Part shown: piece by piece, positions 36,101 through 44,199 of the stretch
Numbering within the stretch: position 1 is the first letter of the stretch
Layout of the letters: each line of letters starts with the position of its first letter
Assembly (NCBI RefSeq): GCF_900142955.1
Contig: NZ_FRCP01000009.1
Location: 62,001 to 126,000 of the forward strand
Origin: Anaerosporobacter mobilis DSM 15930
GTDB lineage: Bacteria > Bacillota > Clostridia > Lachnospirales > Lachnospiraceae
Direction of reading: 5' to 3'
DNA length: 64,000 bases
Position numbers and translations under genes: made by a program
The notes under the pieces: generated by a model
What the model was told of the DNA's origin: nothing
The model's input: only the letters and a program-made list of their open reading frames with translations
Database searches by the model: none

Positions 36101-36940
36101 GTATCCATTGATGTGAAAGAAGGAGATTTCTACACGGATACCCTGACAATTACTCCGACGCTGACCAATTCAGTTACAGCTTCCTATACAGTGAATGGTT
36201 CTTCATCAATCAATCTGATTTCTGGAGATAAGATTGTAATCGGTCAAGGTGCGGCAATCGGTACGACCTATGTCTTGGCAATTAAGGCAGTGAATACCAA
36301 CGGCATTACTACTAAGACCTATACCTTTACCAAGGCAGAAGAACCAAAGGAAAATACCATTACCGTACACTACTATAAGCCAACCAACTGGGGAACACCA
36401 AATATTTATTATTATGATGAAACGGTATCCCCAAAGAAGGAAGGAGCGGCATGGCCTGGAACAGGCATGACCAGTGAAGGAGACGGCTGGTATTCCTATA
36501 CCATTACCGACTGGGAGAAGGCCTATGTAATCTTTAACAGCAATGGCAGTCAGATTCCTGTGTCAGGAAAGACTGGATATCTAGTAACGGCAGATTCATG
36601 GATTAAAGACGGCGTTATTACAACAGAAAAACCGGGAACTAACTTGATTCCCGTAGCTTTTGTGATAAAAAATGCAACGACCAATTTGGGCCAGGATGTA
36701 TATATTGCAGGAAACATAGCTGAACTTGGAAGCTGGAATACCGCAAATGCAATTAAAACAGCAATCTCCGAGTATCCGACATGGACGGTAACAGTTAATC
36801 TGCCTGCAGGGGAAACAATCCAGTTTAAAGGAATCAAGAAGGATTCAAACGGGAAGGTAGTTTGGGAAAGTGGTACAAATCATACGTATACCGTACCTTC
36901 CACAGGTAGCGGAGCAGTAACGGTAAACTGGAGTAATTAA
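33146..36940 (+). CDS. secreted multidomain alpha-amylase (GH13, three CBM26, CBM20)
   Basis: A 1264-residue extracellular starch hydrolase. Domains in order: signal peptide (1-27); GH13 catalytic barrel (about 50-600) with DVVMNH, nucleophile Asp347 (GFRVDTAKH), acid/base Glu390 (TGEAWGHG) and Asp453 (SSHDT); four beta-sandwich linkers alternating with three CBM26 starch-binding modules starting near 706, 890 and 1074 (VHYYKPSSWGTPNIYYYD); and a C-terminal CBM20 (about 1165-1264; FVIKNATTNLGQDVYIAGN). The modules would hold the enzyme on raw starch. GGGGGA precedes the ATG. Its 552-base repeats are nearly identical, so assembly of this gene should be checked. Confidence 0.93.
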   Translation: MQKTRKMLSSLFIVLVILFQSTFNAFAMDNTAVQTQQTSTQVTSAVQTTSEADASTFSWDNATVYFALTDRFSNGDTSNDHSYGRELDQNGKVYSNYLSEPATFHGGDLKGLTKKVNEGYFTNLGVNAIWITAPYEQIHGWLGADSFRHYAYHGYYTLDYTNVDANMGTANDLKTFIDTAHENGIRVIFDVVMNHAGYATLKDMNDFNFGSLTSNWKDYYYSASTNAHWSKDYLYMNKDSTNWASWWGNAWVRASQGFNGYTGSESGDDLTMCLAGLPDFKTETTNDPGIPKLLENKWKSEGRYNQEVAELNNFFSTSGLNRQVSNYQVKWLTDWVREYGVDGFRVDTAKHVQQDVWKTLKEQSVIALKEWKANNPDKALDDLDFWMTGEAWGHGVSSSSSYFSNGFDSMINFGFQGVPTNMSSLETTYSNYANVINSSSSNVNYLSYISSHDTSTYNRSDLINGGTALLLAPGAVQIFYGDETARPLDFLNCTYADQKYRSDMNWNSVNQNVLAHWQKMGQFRDNHIAIGAGQHKLINSAPYTFSRTYDEKGITDGIIVVIGASGATTVNVSSVFGDGSILTDYYTGAQAKVSNGKVTFTAGTNGVILIEGANNQPSVWIDQSQGGFYTDAMTVSMNFKNADTATYSLNDSEAVEYASGDTITFGEAAAFGTVFTLKLIAKNADGITITKTYTFTKEDPDQVLTVHYYKPSSWGTPNIYYYDETVSPKKEGTAWPGVGMISEGDGWYVYNIPLWKEASVIFNYSGNQIPGAQQAGYRVTTESWIKDGVIYTQNPDNPVPIVSIDAKEGDFYTDVLTITPTLTNAVTASYTVNGSSATTLVSGDKIVIGQGAAIGTTFVLGIKAMNANGTTTKTYTFTKAEEPKVNTITVHYYKPSNWGTPNIYYYDETVSPKKEGKVWPGTGMTSEGDGWYSYTITDWEKAYVIFNSNGSQIPASGKTGYQVTANSWIKDGVVYTKNPDNPAPTVSIDVKEGDFYTDTLTITPTLTNSVTASYTVNGSSSINLISGDKIVIGQGAAIGTTYVLAIKAVNTNGITTKTYTFTKAEEPKENTITVHYYKPTNWGTPNIYYYDETVSPKKEGAAWPGTGMTSEGDGWYSYTITDWEKAYVIFNSNGSQIPVSGKTGYLVTADSWIKDGVITTEKPGTNLIPVAFVIKNATTNLGQDVYIAGNIAELGSWNTANAIKTAISEYPTWTVTVNLPAGETIQFKGIKKDSNGKVVWESGTNHTYTVPSTGSGAVTVNWSN
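35261..36633 (+). repeat. tandem 552-bp coding repeat in the amylase gene
   Basis: GTACACTACTATAA occurs at 35261, 35813 and 36365, exactly 552 bases (184 codons) apart. Each unit encodes one CBM26 plus one linker; the third unit is partial. Near identity of units 2 and 3 points to recent duplication or gene conversion. Confidence 0.9.
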
Positions 36941-37070
36941 CCTTTATCTTTGTACACTCTAATGTCATGACCAAGACATCCTGTCATGATGTTAAGCTAT
37001 CTATCTAAAATTAAGTACGAGACGTGTAGTATTTGTATAATATTTAGTAGCCTCTAGACAATTATATCTC

Positions 37071-37114
37071 AACCTCCCTCCATCTATTATAAAGATGGAA
37101 GGGAGGTTTCTTTT
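37071..37114 (+). terminator. terminator of the amylase gene
   Basis: AACCTCCCT and AGGGAGGTT, with inner CATCT/AGATG pairs past a mismatch, followed by TTTCTTTT; it lies about 130 bases after the stop. Confidence 0.75.
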
Positions 37115-37255
37115 ATGTGTTCAAACAATCAAATGACATTCTCACAAATTCAAGACTATGTTAATAACGAAGGAAACAAGGACAAAGAGTTCATTATGCA
37201 ATTAGACTTGTCGAAGGACAATCGGGTCAGAGAGGAGGAGCACGATGACCGATAA
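37115..37255 (+). CDS. small hypothetical protein (46 aa), possibly a remnant
   Basis: A 46-residue acidic ORF starting MCSNNQMTFSQIQDYVNN, with GGAGGT 7 bases upstream; that GGAGGT is also part of the terminator stem above, so the start signal may be chance. It overlaps the next remnant by 11 bases. No family is recognised. Such tiny overlapping ORFs often accompany mobile-element genes, which are not present here. Confidence 0.35.
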   Translation: MCSNNQMTFSQIQDYVNNEGNKDKEFIMQLDLSKDNRVREEEHDDR

Positions 37256-37395
37256 AAATGATTGTTTTATTGAAGACGTCAATGTTCAGCTAGTATCAGA
37301 TGAAGATTTTCTGCGATGAACTTTTGACATCTACTGAAGCTGCTGTGCATGTTTTAAGCAATGAGATGCGCGCAAATAGCATTGAGTATGTATGA
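37245..37395 (+). pseudogene. frameshifted small gene remnant
   Basis: ATG at 37245 (GAGGAGGAG upstream) opens MTDKNDCFIEDVNV but stops at 37319. In a different frame, from 37315 to 37395, a second run reads DELLTSTEAAVHVLSNEM and ends SIEYV-stop. Joining the two by one shift at about 37315 would give a protein of about 50 residues. This looks like a decayed small gene. Family unknown. Confidence 0.4.
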
Positions 37396-37509
37396 TTGCT
37401 ATGTGATATGGTCACAGATATTATTAGGAAATCCATTATAATAAGGATCAAAGGTAAGTTATAAAATTTACAAAAAATATAAATTCAAAAAACTTAGGAG
37501 GAAGATAAA

Positions 37510-37830
37510 ATGTTTGATTTTTTAAAGAAAGATGATAGTAAAGTAATTCATATAAATGATATGGACAACCTTATTGGCAAGGTGGAATTAATTGATATAA
37601 GAGAACCATATGAATATAAAAGTGGAACCTTAAAGACCGCTAAAAACATACCGATGGGTAATTTGTTAACAAGTCCTGAGAAATATTTGATTAAAGATAA
37701 GACATACTATATCATGTGTCAGTCAGGTGGAAGAAGCGGAAGAACTACAAAATCACTTACAAAACAAGGCTTCCATGTGATCAATGTTGCTGGTGGCATG
37801 GGTTCCTATGTAGGAACAAAGAAAAAATAA
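37510..37830 (+). CDS. single-domain rhodanese
   Basis: A 106-residue rhodanese/sulfurtransferase with the ELIDIREPYEYKSGTL strand and the active loop CQSGGRSG (Cys70). No signal peptide. AGGAGG lies 7 bases upstream of the ATG. It is in an operon with the next gene, which has its own C-terminal rhodanese; the pair probably moves persulfide or disulfide equivalents (inference from family). Confidence 0.88.
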   Translation: MFDFLKKDDSKVIHINDMDNLIGKVELIDIREPYEYKSGTLKTAKNIPMGNLLTSPEKYLIKDKTYYIMCQSGGRSGRTTKSLTKQGFHVINVAGGMGSYVGTKKK

Positions 37831-37855
37831 ATATTTAACTTAGGAGGATTATTTT

Positions 37856-39556
37856 ATGGGACGAAAAATACTGATTATTGGCGGAGTTGCAGGCGGAGCA
37901 TCAGCAGCAGCGAGACTTCGAAGAAATAGTGAAGAAGATCAAATTATAATGTTTGAAAGAGGACCTCATGTTTCATTTTCTAATTGTTCACTTCCTTACC
38001 ATTTAAGTGGAGTTATTAAGGCTGCAGATGATTTGGTTTTAATGAATCCAGAACTGTTTTTAAAACAATATAATATAGATGCACGTATAAACAGTGAAGT
38101 AACTGCAATTGATAGGCAAAACAAAACTATAAAAGTTAAGAGAATAGATTCAGATGAAGAATATACGGAAAACTATGATAGATTGATTTTATCACCAGGA
38201 GCGTCTCCAATTGTACCAAAGCTCCCAGGTATTGAAAGTGTAAATGTATTCACAGTGCGAAATGTGGTTGACATTGATGAACTGAATCAGTTTGTAAAAC
38301 AAATGGATAACAAGGATATAACGGTTATCGGTGGTGGATATGTCGGAGTTGAAGTTGCTGAGAACTTAAGTGAAGCTGGATATAATGTATCACTGATAGA
38401 AGCAACCAATCAGATACTCAGACCATTTGATTATGATATGGTTCAAATATTCCATAAAGTGTTAGTTGATCATAAGGTGAATTTAATTGTTGGAGATAAA
38501 GTAGAGAGATTTGAAGAAGATAAAGTTGTCTTAGCTTCTGGGAAAACGGTGAATGCCAGTGCTGTAGTAATGGCAATCGGTGTATCACCTGAAACATATC
38601 TTGCAAAAGAAGCTGGTTTGGAAATAGGTGAAACAGGTGCAATTAAAGTAGATAAGAATTATCTGACGAATGACCCGGATATCTATGCAGTCGGTGATGC
38701 AATTGAAGTTTATCATGCATTAACCCATACCATGACAAAATTATCATTAGCAGGTCCCGCATTAAAGCAGGCAAGATCTGTTGCGGATCATATTAATCAT
38801 AAGAGTACTTTGAACAAAGGATATATTGGTTCTTCTGCAATTAAAGTATTTGAATATAATGGTGCATCTACAGGATTGAATGAATCCTTAATTAAGGCTC
38901 TTGATATGAAAATCAATTATGATAGTATTCGTGTTATTCTGTCAGATAAAGTTGGACTTATGCAGGATGCCGCACCAATGCATTTTAAATTACTGTTTGA
39001 AGTACCGACAGGAAAGATTTTGGGTGCTCAGGCAATCGGCAAGGGTGATGTTACAAAACGTATTGATATTGTAGCTACGGCCATTAAGTTCGGTGGAACA
39101 GTAGAGGATTTAAAGGATTTGGAATTAAGTTATGCGCCTCCATTTACAACGGCAAAGGATATTGTAAATTACGCCGGATATGTTGGATCAAATCTATTAA
39201 ATGGTGACTTTAAGCAAGTGAATGTTGATAAGGTAAGAGATCTTGTTGAAAATAATAATATCATTATTGATGTTAGGGAAATCTATGAATACGAGAGGGG
39301 ACATATCAAAGGAGCAATCAATATTCCGTTAAGCGAGCTCAGGGGAAGAATAGAAGAAATTCCAAAAGACAAACCAGTATATTTACACTGCCGAACCGGT
39401 CAACGCAGCTATAATGCAACTTTGGCACTTCAGAATATGGGCTTTCATAACGTTATTAATATTACCGGAAGCTTTCTAGGAATTTCCTTCTATGAATATT
39501 ATAATGATAAATTAAAAGGAAGAGATAGTATTGTGACCGAATATAATTTTAGATAA
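37856..39556 (+). CDS. CoA-disulfide reductase-like flavoprotein with C-terminal rhodanese
   Basis: A 566-residue fusion. The pyridine-nucleotide-disulfide oxidoreductase part (1-450) has the FAD motif IIGGVAGGASAA, the NAD(P)H motif VIGGGYVGVEVAE, and the single redox Cys44 in FSNCSLPYH, as in CoA-disulfide reductases and NADH oxidases. The C-terminal rhodanese (about 460-555) has HCRTGQRS with Cys512. This CoADR-RHD architecture reduces CoA persulfides or polysulfide. AGGAGG precedes the ATG; the small rhodanese is directly upstream. Confidence 0.92.
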   Translation: MGRKILIIGGVAGGASAAARLRRNSEEDQIIMFERGPHVSFSNCSLPYHLSGVIKAADDLVLMNPELFLKQYNIDARINSEVTAIDRQNKTIKVKRIDSDEEYTENYDRLILSPGASPIVPKLPGIESVNVFTVRNVVDIDELNQFVKQMDNKDITVIGGGYVGVEVAENLSEAGYNVSLIEATNQILRPFDYDMVQIFHKVLVDHKVNLIVGDKVERFEEDKVVLASGKTVNASAVVMAIGVSPETYLAKEAGLEIGETGAIKVDKNYLTNDPDIYAVGDAIEVYHALTHTMTKLSLAGPALKQARSVADHINHKSTLNKGYIGSSAIKVFEYNGASTGLNESLIKALDMKINYDSIRVILSDKVGLMQDAAPMHFKLLFEVPTGKILGAQAIGKGDVTKRIDIVATAIKFGGTVEDLKDLELSYAPPFTTAKDIVNYAGYVGSNLLNGDFKQVNVDKVRDLVENNNIIIDVREIYEYERGHIKGAINIPLSELRGRIEEIPKDKPVYLHCRTGQRSYNATLALQNMGFHNVINITGSFLGISFYEYYNDKLKGRDSIVTEYNFR

Positions 39557-39584
39557 ATTAATTATACTATCTACCTAAAATTGT

Positions 39585-39624
39585 AGGGTCTGTTGCAAAA
39601 CTATTATGTTTGGCAACAGACCCT
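39585..39624. terminator. bidirectional terminator
   Basis: AGGGTCTGTTGC and GCAACAGACCCT, a 12-bp perfect stem, sit between the convergent CoADR gene and the small minus-strand gene. Confidence 0.82.
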
Positions 39625-39646
39625 AATTTCGTACCTGTACTCGTTT

Positions 39647-39880
39647 CTAATTTGAAATCAATGTTTTGTCATTTGCAATAGCAGATACTATTTGTTCCCC
39701 AGATTTGAAATCGTCAAAGGTTCCTTGGTTAATTTCGTCAATAGCTTTACTTAACAATTTTTCGTAGTAGGCTTCAGGTGTTAGTTTAGTTGTGGATTGG
39801 ATATGATTTTCTTGGGATGCAGAAGAGGCTATTCGTGCATACTCGTCTTTTACTTGGTCTATGAGTTTTTCACGATCCAT
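39647..39880 (-). CDS. small hypothetical protein (77 aa)
   Basis: A 77-residue soluble, helical, acidic protein (MDREKLIDQVKDEYARIAS start). AAGGAG lies 9 bases before the ATG on the minus strand, so translation is well supported. No motif or family is recognised. It is followed by the bidirectional terminator. Confidence 0.6.
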   Translation of the reverse strand: MDREKLIDQVKDEYARIASSASQENHIQSTTKLTPEAYYEKLLSKAIDEINQGTFDDFKSGEQIVSAIANDKTLISN

Positions 39881-40138
39881 ATAAATTACTCCTTTTCATA
39901 AAAAGTTTATTTTTATTGTTGCCGAGTTTGGTGGCAACAGGACTACTTCTTAATATCTCTAATTATAATATTAATAAAATTATTATTTGCAGGCAATATA
40001 ATTTTATTCAGATTTAAATTTGTCGTGGGTATTAAAACCGTTTTATACCAAAATCCAATTTTAAAGAAGAGAAGTAAGTTTTCACCATCGATATCTTTAA
40101 AATGAATTGTAATGGTTCTGGTATATAATGTGTAATTT

Positions 40139-40602
40139 TTGAAGAAGAATCGCAAAGAAGCTAGAGAACTCCTAATCTTTAAAGAGCAATTTAATAATAT
40201 GAAGCAAATTGTGACGAATACAAAGACGGCTAACTTATGGAGTCATGAGGCAGCAATTCGGAAAAAATTAAAAGCCATGACAAAGATGCAAGGAGAGAAT
40301 ATAAAAGGGTATGGACAAGTTTATGAGGAGTATCGTAAGCTATAGAGATATATCAATCCGTTTTCTTGACGATTATAATAGGAAAAAGAAAACGGATTTT
40401 GTGTTTGATGAGAGTATTCGAGATAACTTAGATGATTATGTTAAGTCAGGAATTATGACTGTACTTGTGACATCTCATATTCCTAAATAGTAGCAGATGA
40501 TTTTGACCTATATATCCCGGATAACCCAAAGGATGATTATATCGAAGCAAGACGGATGAAAAGAATAGTCTATCTACATCTTGGAGAAACCAATACTGGA
40601 AA
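40139..40602 (+). pseudogene. decayed SUV3-like DEAD/DEAH helicase, N-terminal part only
   Basis: Three pieces of one protein, shifted in frame. 40139-40345 reads KNRKEARELLIFKEQFNN to GYGQVYEEYRKL; 40344-40490 reads RDISIRFLDDYNRKKKTDF to VTSHIPK; 40493-40602 reads DDFDLYIPDNPKDD to MKRIVYLHLGETNTGK. The last is the RxMKR-HxG-x-TNTGK Walker A start seen in SUV3-type RNA helicases, and the sequence breaks off at the Walker A lysine, so motifs Ia-VI are gone. At least two frameshifts plus a C-terminal deletion make it non-functional. The first piece has no ribosome binding site. Confidence 0.6.
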
Positions 40603-40632
40603 GTGCCGATGGTTGTCATCGGCACCTGTTTT
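40603..40632 (+). terminator. hairpin at the end of the helicase remnant
   Basis: GTGCCGATG and CATCGGCAC form a 9-bp stem with the loop GTTGT, followed by CTGTTTT. It marks the point where helicase coding sequence is lost, so it may be the terminator of an original or joined transcript. Confidence 0.65.
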
Positions 40633-40662
40633 AGATAAATTATAGTATTACCTGTAATGGAC

Positions 40663-41493
40663 TTATTCTATTATTACAGCTACAATAAGTTCTTCTTTGG
40701 AGTTTTCTGTAGATATGTAAATATAATCTTCACCACTTTCATTAGCAGTAATTATAAGCGGAAGATCATTGCCCTTCCATTCACCAAACTCTATATCTAT
40801 TAGAGGTTCATATATTGATTCATATCTTCCAAGCGTATCAGAGGCGTCACCTGTTGTATACATCACTGTATCGTTACTTGTTAATGTGATGATTATTTTT
40901 TTAGTTTCGCCAACTTTCATTTTTAAGGATTTCTTATTAACTGAAAGTGTACGATTTTTTACTGTAAGTTTACAAGTATAACTTTTTTTATTTACTTTTG
41001 CTGTTATTGTACATGTTCCTTTTTTCTTAGCAGTAATGATACCACTCTTGTTAATAGTTGCAACAGCAGTATTACTCGTTTTCCAAATTGCTTTTCCTTC
41101 AATACCATTCAGTTTTAAGGTTGTTTTATCTCCAACATAAACCGTTTGTTTTTTGGGTAAACCTTTGGGTGAGGAGATATCATATTCGTACACGATTTCC
41201 TCTTCTGCGTAAATTACTTTGATTAGCCATGATCTAGTGCTATTTCCATACTCAGCAACGATTAAAACATATCCTGCTCCTGTACATTTGACTAATCCAG
41301 TTTTTGAAACAGTCGCGACATTTGTATCGCTGCTATACCAAGTTATTTTTTTATTTGTTGATACATGCAACTGCTTTTTGTTCCCTACTGCTAACGTATA
41401 ATCACTTGCTTGTACTGCTCTAGGGGTTATAGTTAATGTAATTAAGACTAGTAGAAACATATAGATGATAATTTTTTTCTTAATGATAGCCAC
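40663..41493 (-). CDS. secreted protein with two bacterial Ig-like (BIG2) domains
   Basis: A 276-residue protein with a signal peptide (about 1-29, ending AVQAS). Two BIG2 domains follow: about 32-92 (ITWYSSDTNVATVSKTGLV) and about 110-180 (AIWKTSNTAVATINKSGII, then TAKKKGTCTITA), and a C-terminal beta-rich region. BIG2 proteins act in surface adhesion or as modules of secreted enzymes; no catalytic domain is present. The N-terminus is preceded by AAGGAGTGG on the minus strand. Confidence 0.82.
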   Translation of the reverse strand: MAIIKKKIIIYMFLLVLITLTITPRAVQASDYTLAVGNKKQLHVSTNKKITWYSSDTNVATVSKTGLVKCTGAGYVLIVAEYGNSTRSWLIKVIYAEEEIVYEYDISSPKGLPKKQTVYVGDKTTLKLNGIEGKAIWKTSNTAVATINKSGIITAKKKGTCTITAKVNKKSYTCKLTVKNRTLSVNKKSLKMKVGETKKIIITLTSNDTVMYTTGDASDTLGRYESIYEPLIDIEFGEWKGNDLPLIITANESGEDYIYISTENSKEELIVAVIIE

Positions 41494-41592
41494 TCCTTCT
41501 AAATAATATTTCCTATCCTACATATATTTTTACCGATTACTATAAATAATGGAAAAATGTCTACTATTATTATACATACATTACTAGAATTT

Positions 41593-42099
41593 TCAATAAA
41601 TTATTTTTTTAAGATAATTAATAAATTTCTTGAGGCCAATACTCCATATACTAGCGTAGACAAGTGAAAATACGAAAAATGCAAATAGTGTTATAAGAGT
41701 AGATAATGAACTAGCTAATTCCACAAATGCCGGTACCCCTACTATATAGGTTAAAAATATCATTCCAAGAAATAGTGACAGACCTGAAAAAAAGATGGAA
41801 AATAGTAATCCCTTCCTAGCAATCAATGCACCCATAACGATGCCTAACAACCCAGTGGTAAAAAGGAGGATGAGTGCTTCCTGCACACTGACTAATGTAA
41901 GAATTATTGCGGAAGAAAATAATACTGAAGTACCAAGTAGAAGATTTGAGGCAGCAGCTATAGCAATAGGGAGCGTACTGAATGGACTTAAGACTAATCC
42001 AATGGCAGGCAAGAACACAGGTGCTGCTTGGAATAGTACAGTTAAGGCTGTTAACATACCGCCGACACAAACAAAATGAATGACATTTAATTTTTTCAA
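41593..42099 (-). CDS. five-helix membrane protein, ECF-S-like
   Basis: A 168-residue very hydrophobic protein with about five helices. The packing of Ala/Gly-rich helices resembles substrate-binding S components of ECF transporters, but no diagnostic motif (for example AxxxA) is firm and no EcfA/T genes are near. The TTG at 42099 is preferred because AGGGGGT lies upstream; the ATG at 42117 has no ribosome binding site. Function uncertain. Confidence 0.5.
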   Translation of the reverse strand: MKKLNVIHFVCVGGMLTALTVLFQAAPVFLPAIGLVLSPFSTLPIAIAAASNLLLGTSVLFSSAIILTLVSVQEALILLFTTGLLGIVMGALIARKGLLFSIFFSGLSLFLGMIFLTYIVGVPAFVELASSLSTLITLFAFFVFSLVYASIWSIGLKKFINYLKKIIY

Positions 42100-42156
42100 T
42101 AAGATACCCCCTATCATTATAGTGCATAACTTTATATGTTTTAAAAAGGGGACCTA

Positions 42157-43572
42157 TTAAGGAATAATCTCAAAAATAGTTCCTTGATTAAAATTAGATA
42201 CATTCATAGAGCTATAAACTCCTAGGTATATCCTAGTTTGATCCATATTCGTTCCCAAACTAACATAATAAGACGATTGAGTCCCGAAATCATAATCCGT
42301 TTCAATAACACTGAAATCATTTAGCTTACAATCCGATCGGACAGTAGTGTAAGCCAAAACTCCTCTGTTTGGAGGTGGAGATTCTTCGTCCCTGGCTAGA
42401 TCGGTAAACAAGATGCTTCCAGTTAAAGTAGAGATTGCAGTTCCCATATAGGGTTGAACACCTGTTAGTGCAGTTGCTCCGAATTTATCAGGCCGGGAAT
42501 CTTTGTGATAATAACAGGTAAGAGGAAACAGTCGTAATACAGAAGTTGTTACTGTTTCGTTATAATAAGCAATGGTTTCCATATCTAACTCTGCATTTTC
42601 AGTACAACCCCTTATTATAGAAGTAGGTAAATCCCCTTCCCACCCTCTCCAGCCAAGGTTGATAAAGCCTTCCATGTCAGGGACAGAGTTCATTAGAGAT
42701 GCCCTAACAAGTTCAGTAACCGGTAGTGGTCTATATTGATGGAAAGAAAATATCGACTCTACTAGATCCTGTCCGACATTTCCCACATATTTGATATACT
42801 GATCATAAAACCGTTGATAGGAGATTCCCGGTATATTGCGTACCCCTTTGGCAATTACCGTAAGTATTTCTTGAATTGATATCGAAAGTTCATCAAAACG
42901 TGTAACAACAGGAGGATTATCAACTGCTGTATTCTTATCAACATCAATTTCAATTATTTTCCCTGCGATTTCCATATCGTCTTGGCTTAGATTAAAGGGA
43001 TCATACCCTGACCCACCATCTCCGGTTGTTAAAACAAGTTTTCCTGTCTCAGGTGAGAAGTTTAAGGTATTCACGCCATTGTGATTTAAGAATGGTCTTC
43101 TTATATTAAGTAAAGTCCTTTTTCTACTAGATTGACCATCGGGTTTAAAAATCCATTCTTCAACAGTATCAATATGATTATATTGAGTTTCTCTATTTGT
43201 CCATTTGAGGTTTAAAGTTTTAGAATCGCATGGATTAGGTTGAAATGAATTAGGAAGAGCACTTGGACCTTGTGATCCTGCTAATGAATAATGAAGATAA
43301 AAAAGCCCGTTTTTATTAAAGTCAGGATGGAACGCTAGACCTAACAATCCTCGTTCATCATATCCACCGGTAGAAGTACCTAGATCAATGATTCGTGAGC
43401 GAATATCTAAGAAAGTTTCTATAACTCCATTTCCAATATAAAAGATCTCACCGATCTGTGTAGCAATAAATAGCCTTTCAATAGAATCTCCAGGAAGTAT
43501 AGTTGTTTTTAAAACAGTAGGTAAATTGATATTACGAATCAGGGGTTGTAAATGAACTTTAACTTTAAGCAT
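42157..43572 (-). CDS. glucose/sorbosone dehydrogenase-like beta-propeller protein
   Basis: A 471-residue protein with the six-bladed GSDH fold: LFIATQIGEIFYI, DERGLLGLAFHPDFNKNG, the LLTTGDGGSG-type blade, and NVGQDLVESI, as in soluble PQQ-dependent sugar dehydrogenases and HHIP. No signal peptide is visible, which is unusual because known members are secreted. Several PQQ and calcium ligands of the soluble enzyme cannot be confirmed by eye. GAAGGATG precedes the ATG. Confidence 0.72.
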   Translation of the reverse strand: MLKVKVHLQPLIRNINLPTVLKTTILPGDSIERLFIATQIGEIFYIGNGVIETFLDIRSRIIDLGTSTGGYDERGLLGLAFHPDFNKNGLFYLHYSLAGSQGPSALPNSFQPNPCDSKTLNLKWTNRETQYNHIDTVEEWIFKPDGQSSRKRTLLNIRRPFLNHNGVNTLNFSPETGKLVLTTGDGGSGYDPFNLSQDDMEIAGKIIEIDVDKNTAVDNPPVVTRFDELSISIQEILTVIAKGVRNIPGISYQRFYDQYIKYVGNVGQDLVESIFSFHQYRPLPVTELVRASLMNSVPDMEGFINLGWRGWEGDLPTSIIRGCTENAELDMETIAYYNETVTTSVLRLFPLTCYYHKDSRPDKFGATALTGVQPYMGTAISTLTGSILFTDLARDEESPPPNRGVLAYTTVRSDCKLNDFSVIETDYDFGTQSSYYVSLGTNMDQTRIYLGVYSSMNVSNFNQGTIFEIIP

Positions 43573-43722
43573 CTAACTTCATCCTTCTAATTACTTTATT
43601 TTATATGAATATGATTCGAAGTGACCTATTATACCAACTGTGGTTGGTGGATAGGAGTCAACCTCAACCTTACTCTTATAGATAATATAAAACAGCGGAA
43701 AGAAAAATTTATAATGTATGTA

Positions 43723-43765
43723 TTGACAAATACTCTATTTGTAACTATAATGGTAACAAATAGAG
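43723..43765 (+). promoter_or_regulatory. promoter and palindromic operator of the Rrf2 gene
   Basis: TTGACA (43723), a 17-base spacer and TATAAT (43746). A perfect 10-bp inverted repeat, CTCTATTTGT (43733-43742) and ACAAATAGAG (43756-43765), flanks the -10 box. Its position fits repression by the Rrf2 protein made from this transcript (inference). Confidence 0.72.
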
Positions 43766-43777
43766 GAGATAATAATT

Positions 43778-44194
43778 ATGTATTCAACAAAATATGCTGT
43801 AAGTATTCACATTTTAAGCCTTATTGCCTTAAAAAAGGGAAATAGTATTACCTCAGACTATATTGCAGAGAGTGTAAATACGAATCCAGCTCTTGTTAGA
43901 CGGTTGATGAGTGGTTTGAAAAAGGCTGGACTTATCCAAACCCAAACCAAAATTGGTGTAACTGGACTTATGAAAGACCCAGAAGAAATATCCCTTTTAG
44001 AAATTTTTAAAGCGGTGGAAGATAGGCAAGATTTATTTGCTATACATTCAGACACCAATACAGCTTGTCCTGTAGGAGCTAAAATCGGATGTGTCTTAGA
44101 ACATGTCAACGAAAAAATCCAGTCAAGTTTTGAAGAAGAGTTAGAATCCTTGCATTTATCCAATATTTTAGCTGGATTAGGCAATCATGAGTAA
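43778..44194 (+). CDS. Rrf2-family transcriptional regulator (YwnA-like)
   Basis: A 138-residue winged-helix protein: YSTKYAVSIHILSLIAL, the recognition helix in NTNPALVRRLMSGLKKAGLI, and a C-terminal dimerisation helix. The two Cys in ACPVGAKIGC could bind an Fe-S cluster or act as a thiol switch, but the third Cys of IscR/NsrR is absent. AGAGGAG precedes the ATG, directly downstream of the palindromic operator. The FMN reductase gene that follows may be in its regulon. Confidence 0.88.
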   Translation: MYSTKYAVSIHILSLIALKKGNSITSDYIAESVNTNPALVRRLMSGLKKAGLIQTQTKIGVTGLMKDPEEISLLEIFKAVEDRQDLFAIHSDTNTACPVGAKIGCVLEHVNEKIQSSFEEELESLHLSNILAGLGNHE

Positions 44195-44199
44195 TTTTA

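Larger units (their letters stand above)
36941..37509 (+). other. intergenic region after the amylase with terminator and small remnants
   Basis: A 569-base stretch without a full-length gene. It contains the terminator at 37071, a 46-codon ORF at 37115 and frameshifted remnants to 37395; AT-rich sequence follows to the rhodanese gene. Confidence 0.5.

Noticed and set aside
39943..40155. Minus-strand ORF of 70 codons
   Set aside because: Composition is AT-driven (Ile/Asn/Phe-rich), there is no ribosome binding site and it overlaps the helicase remnant.
40356..40400. Inverted repeat ATCCGTTTTCTT/AAGAAAACGGAT as a terminator
   Set aside because: It lies inside the second segment of the decayed helicase coding sequence, so it is more likely chance complementarity of coding bases.
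43621..43845. ORF of 74 codons before the Rrf2 gene
   Set aside because: It overlaps the Rrf2 promoter and operator and the start of that gene in another frame, and has no protein-like pattern.
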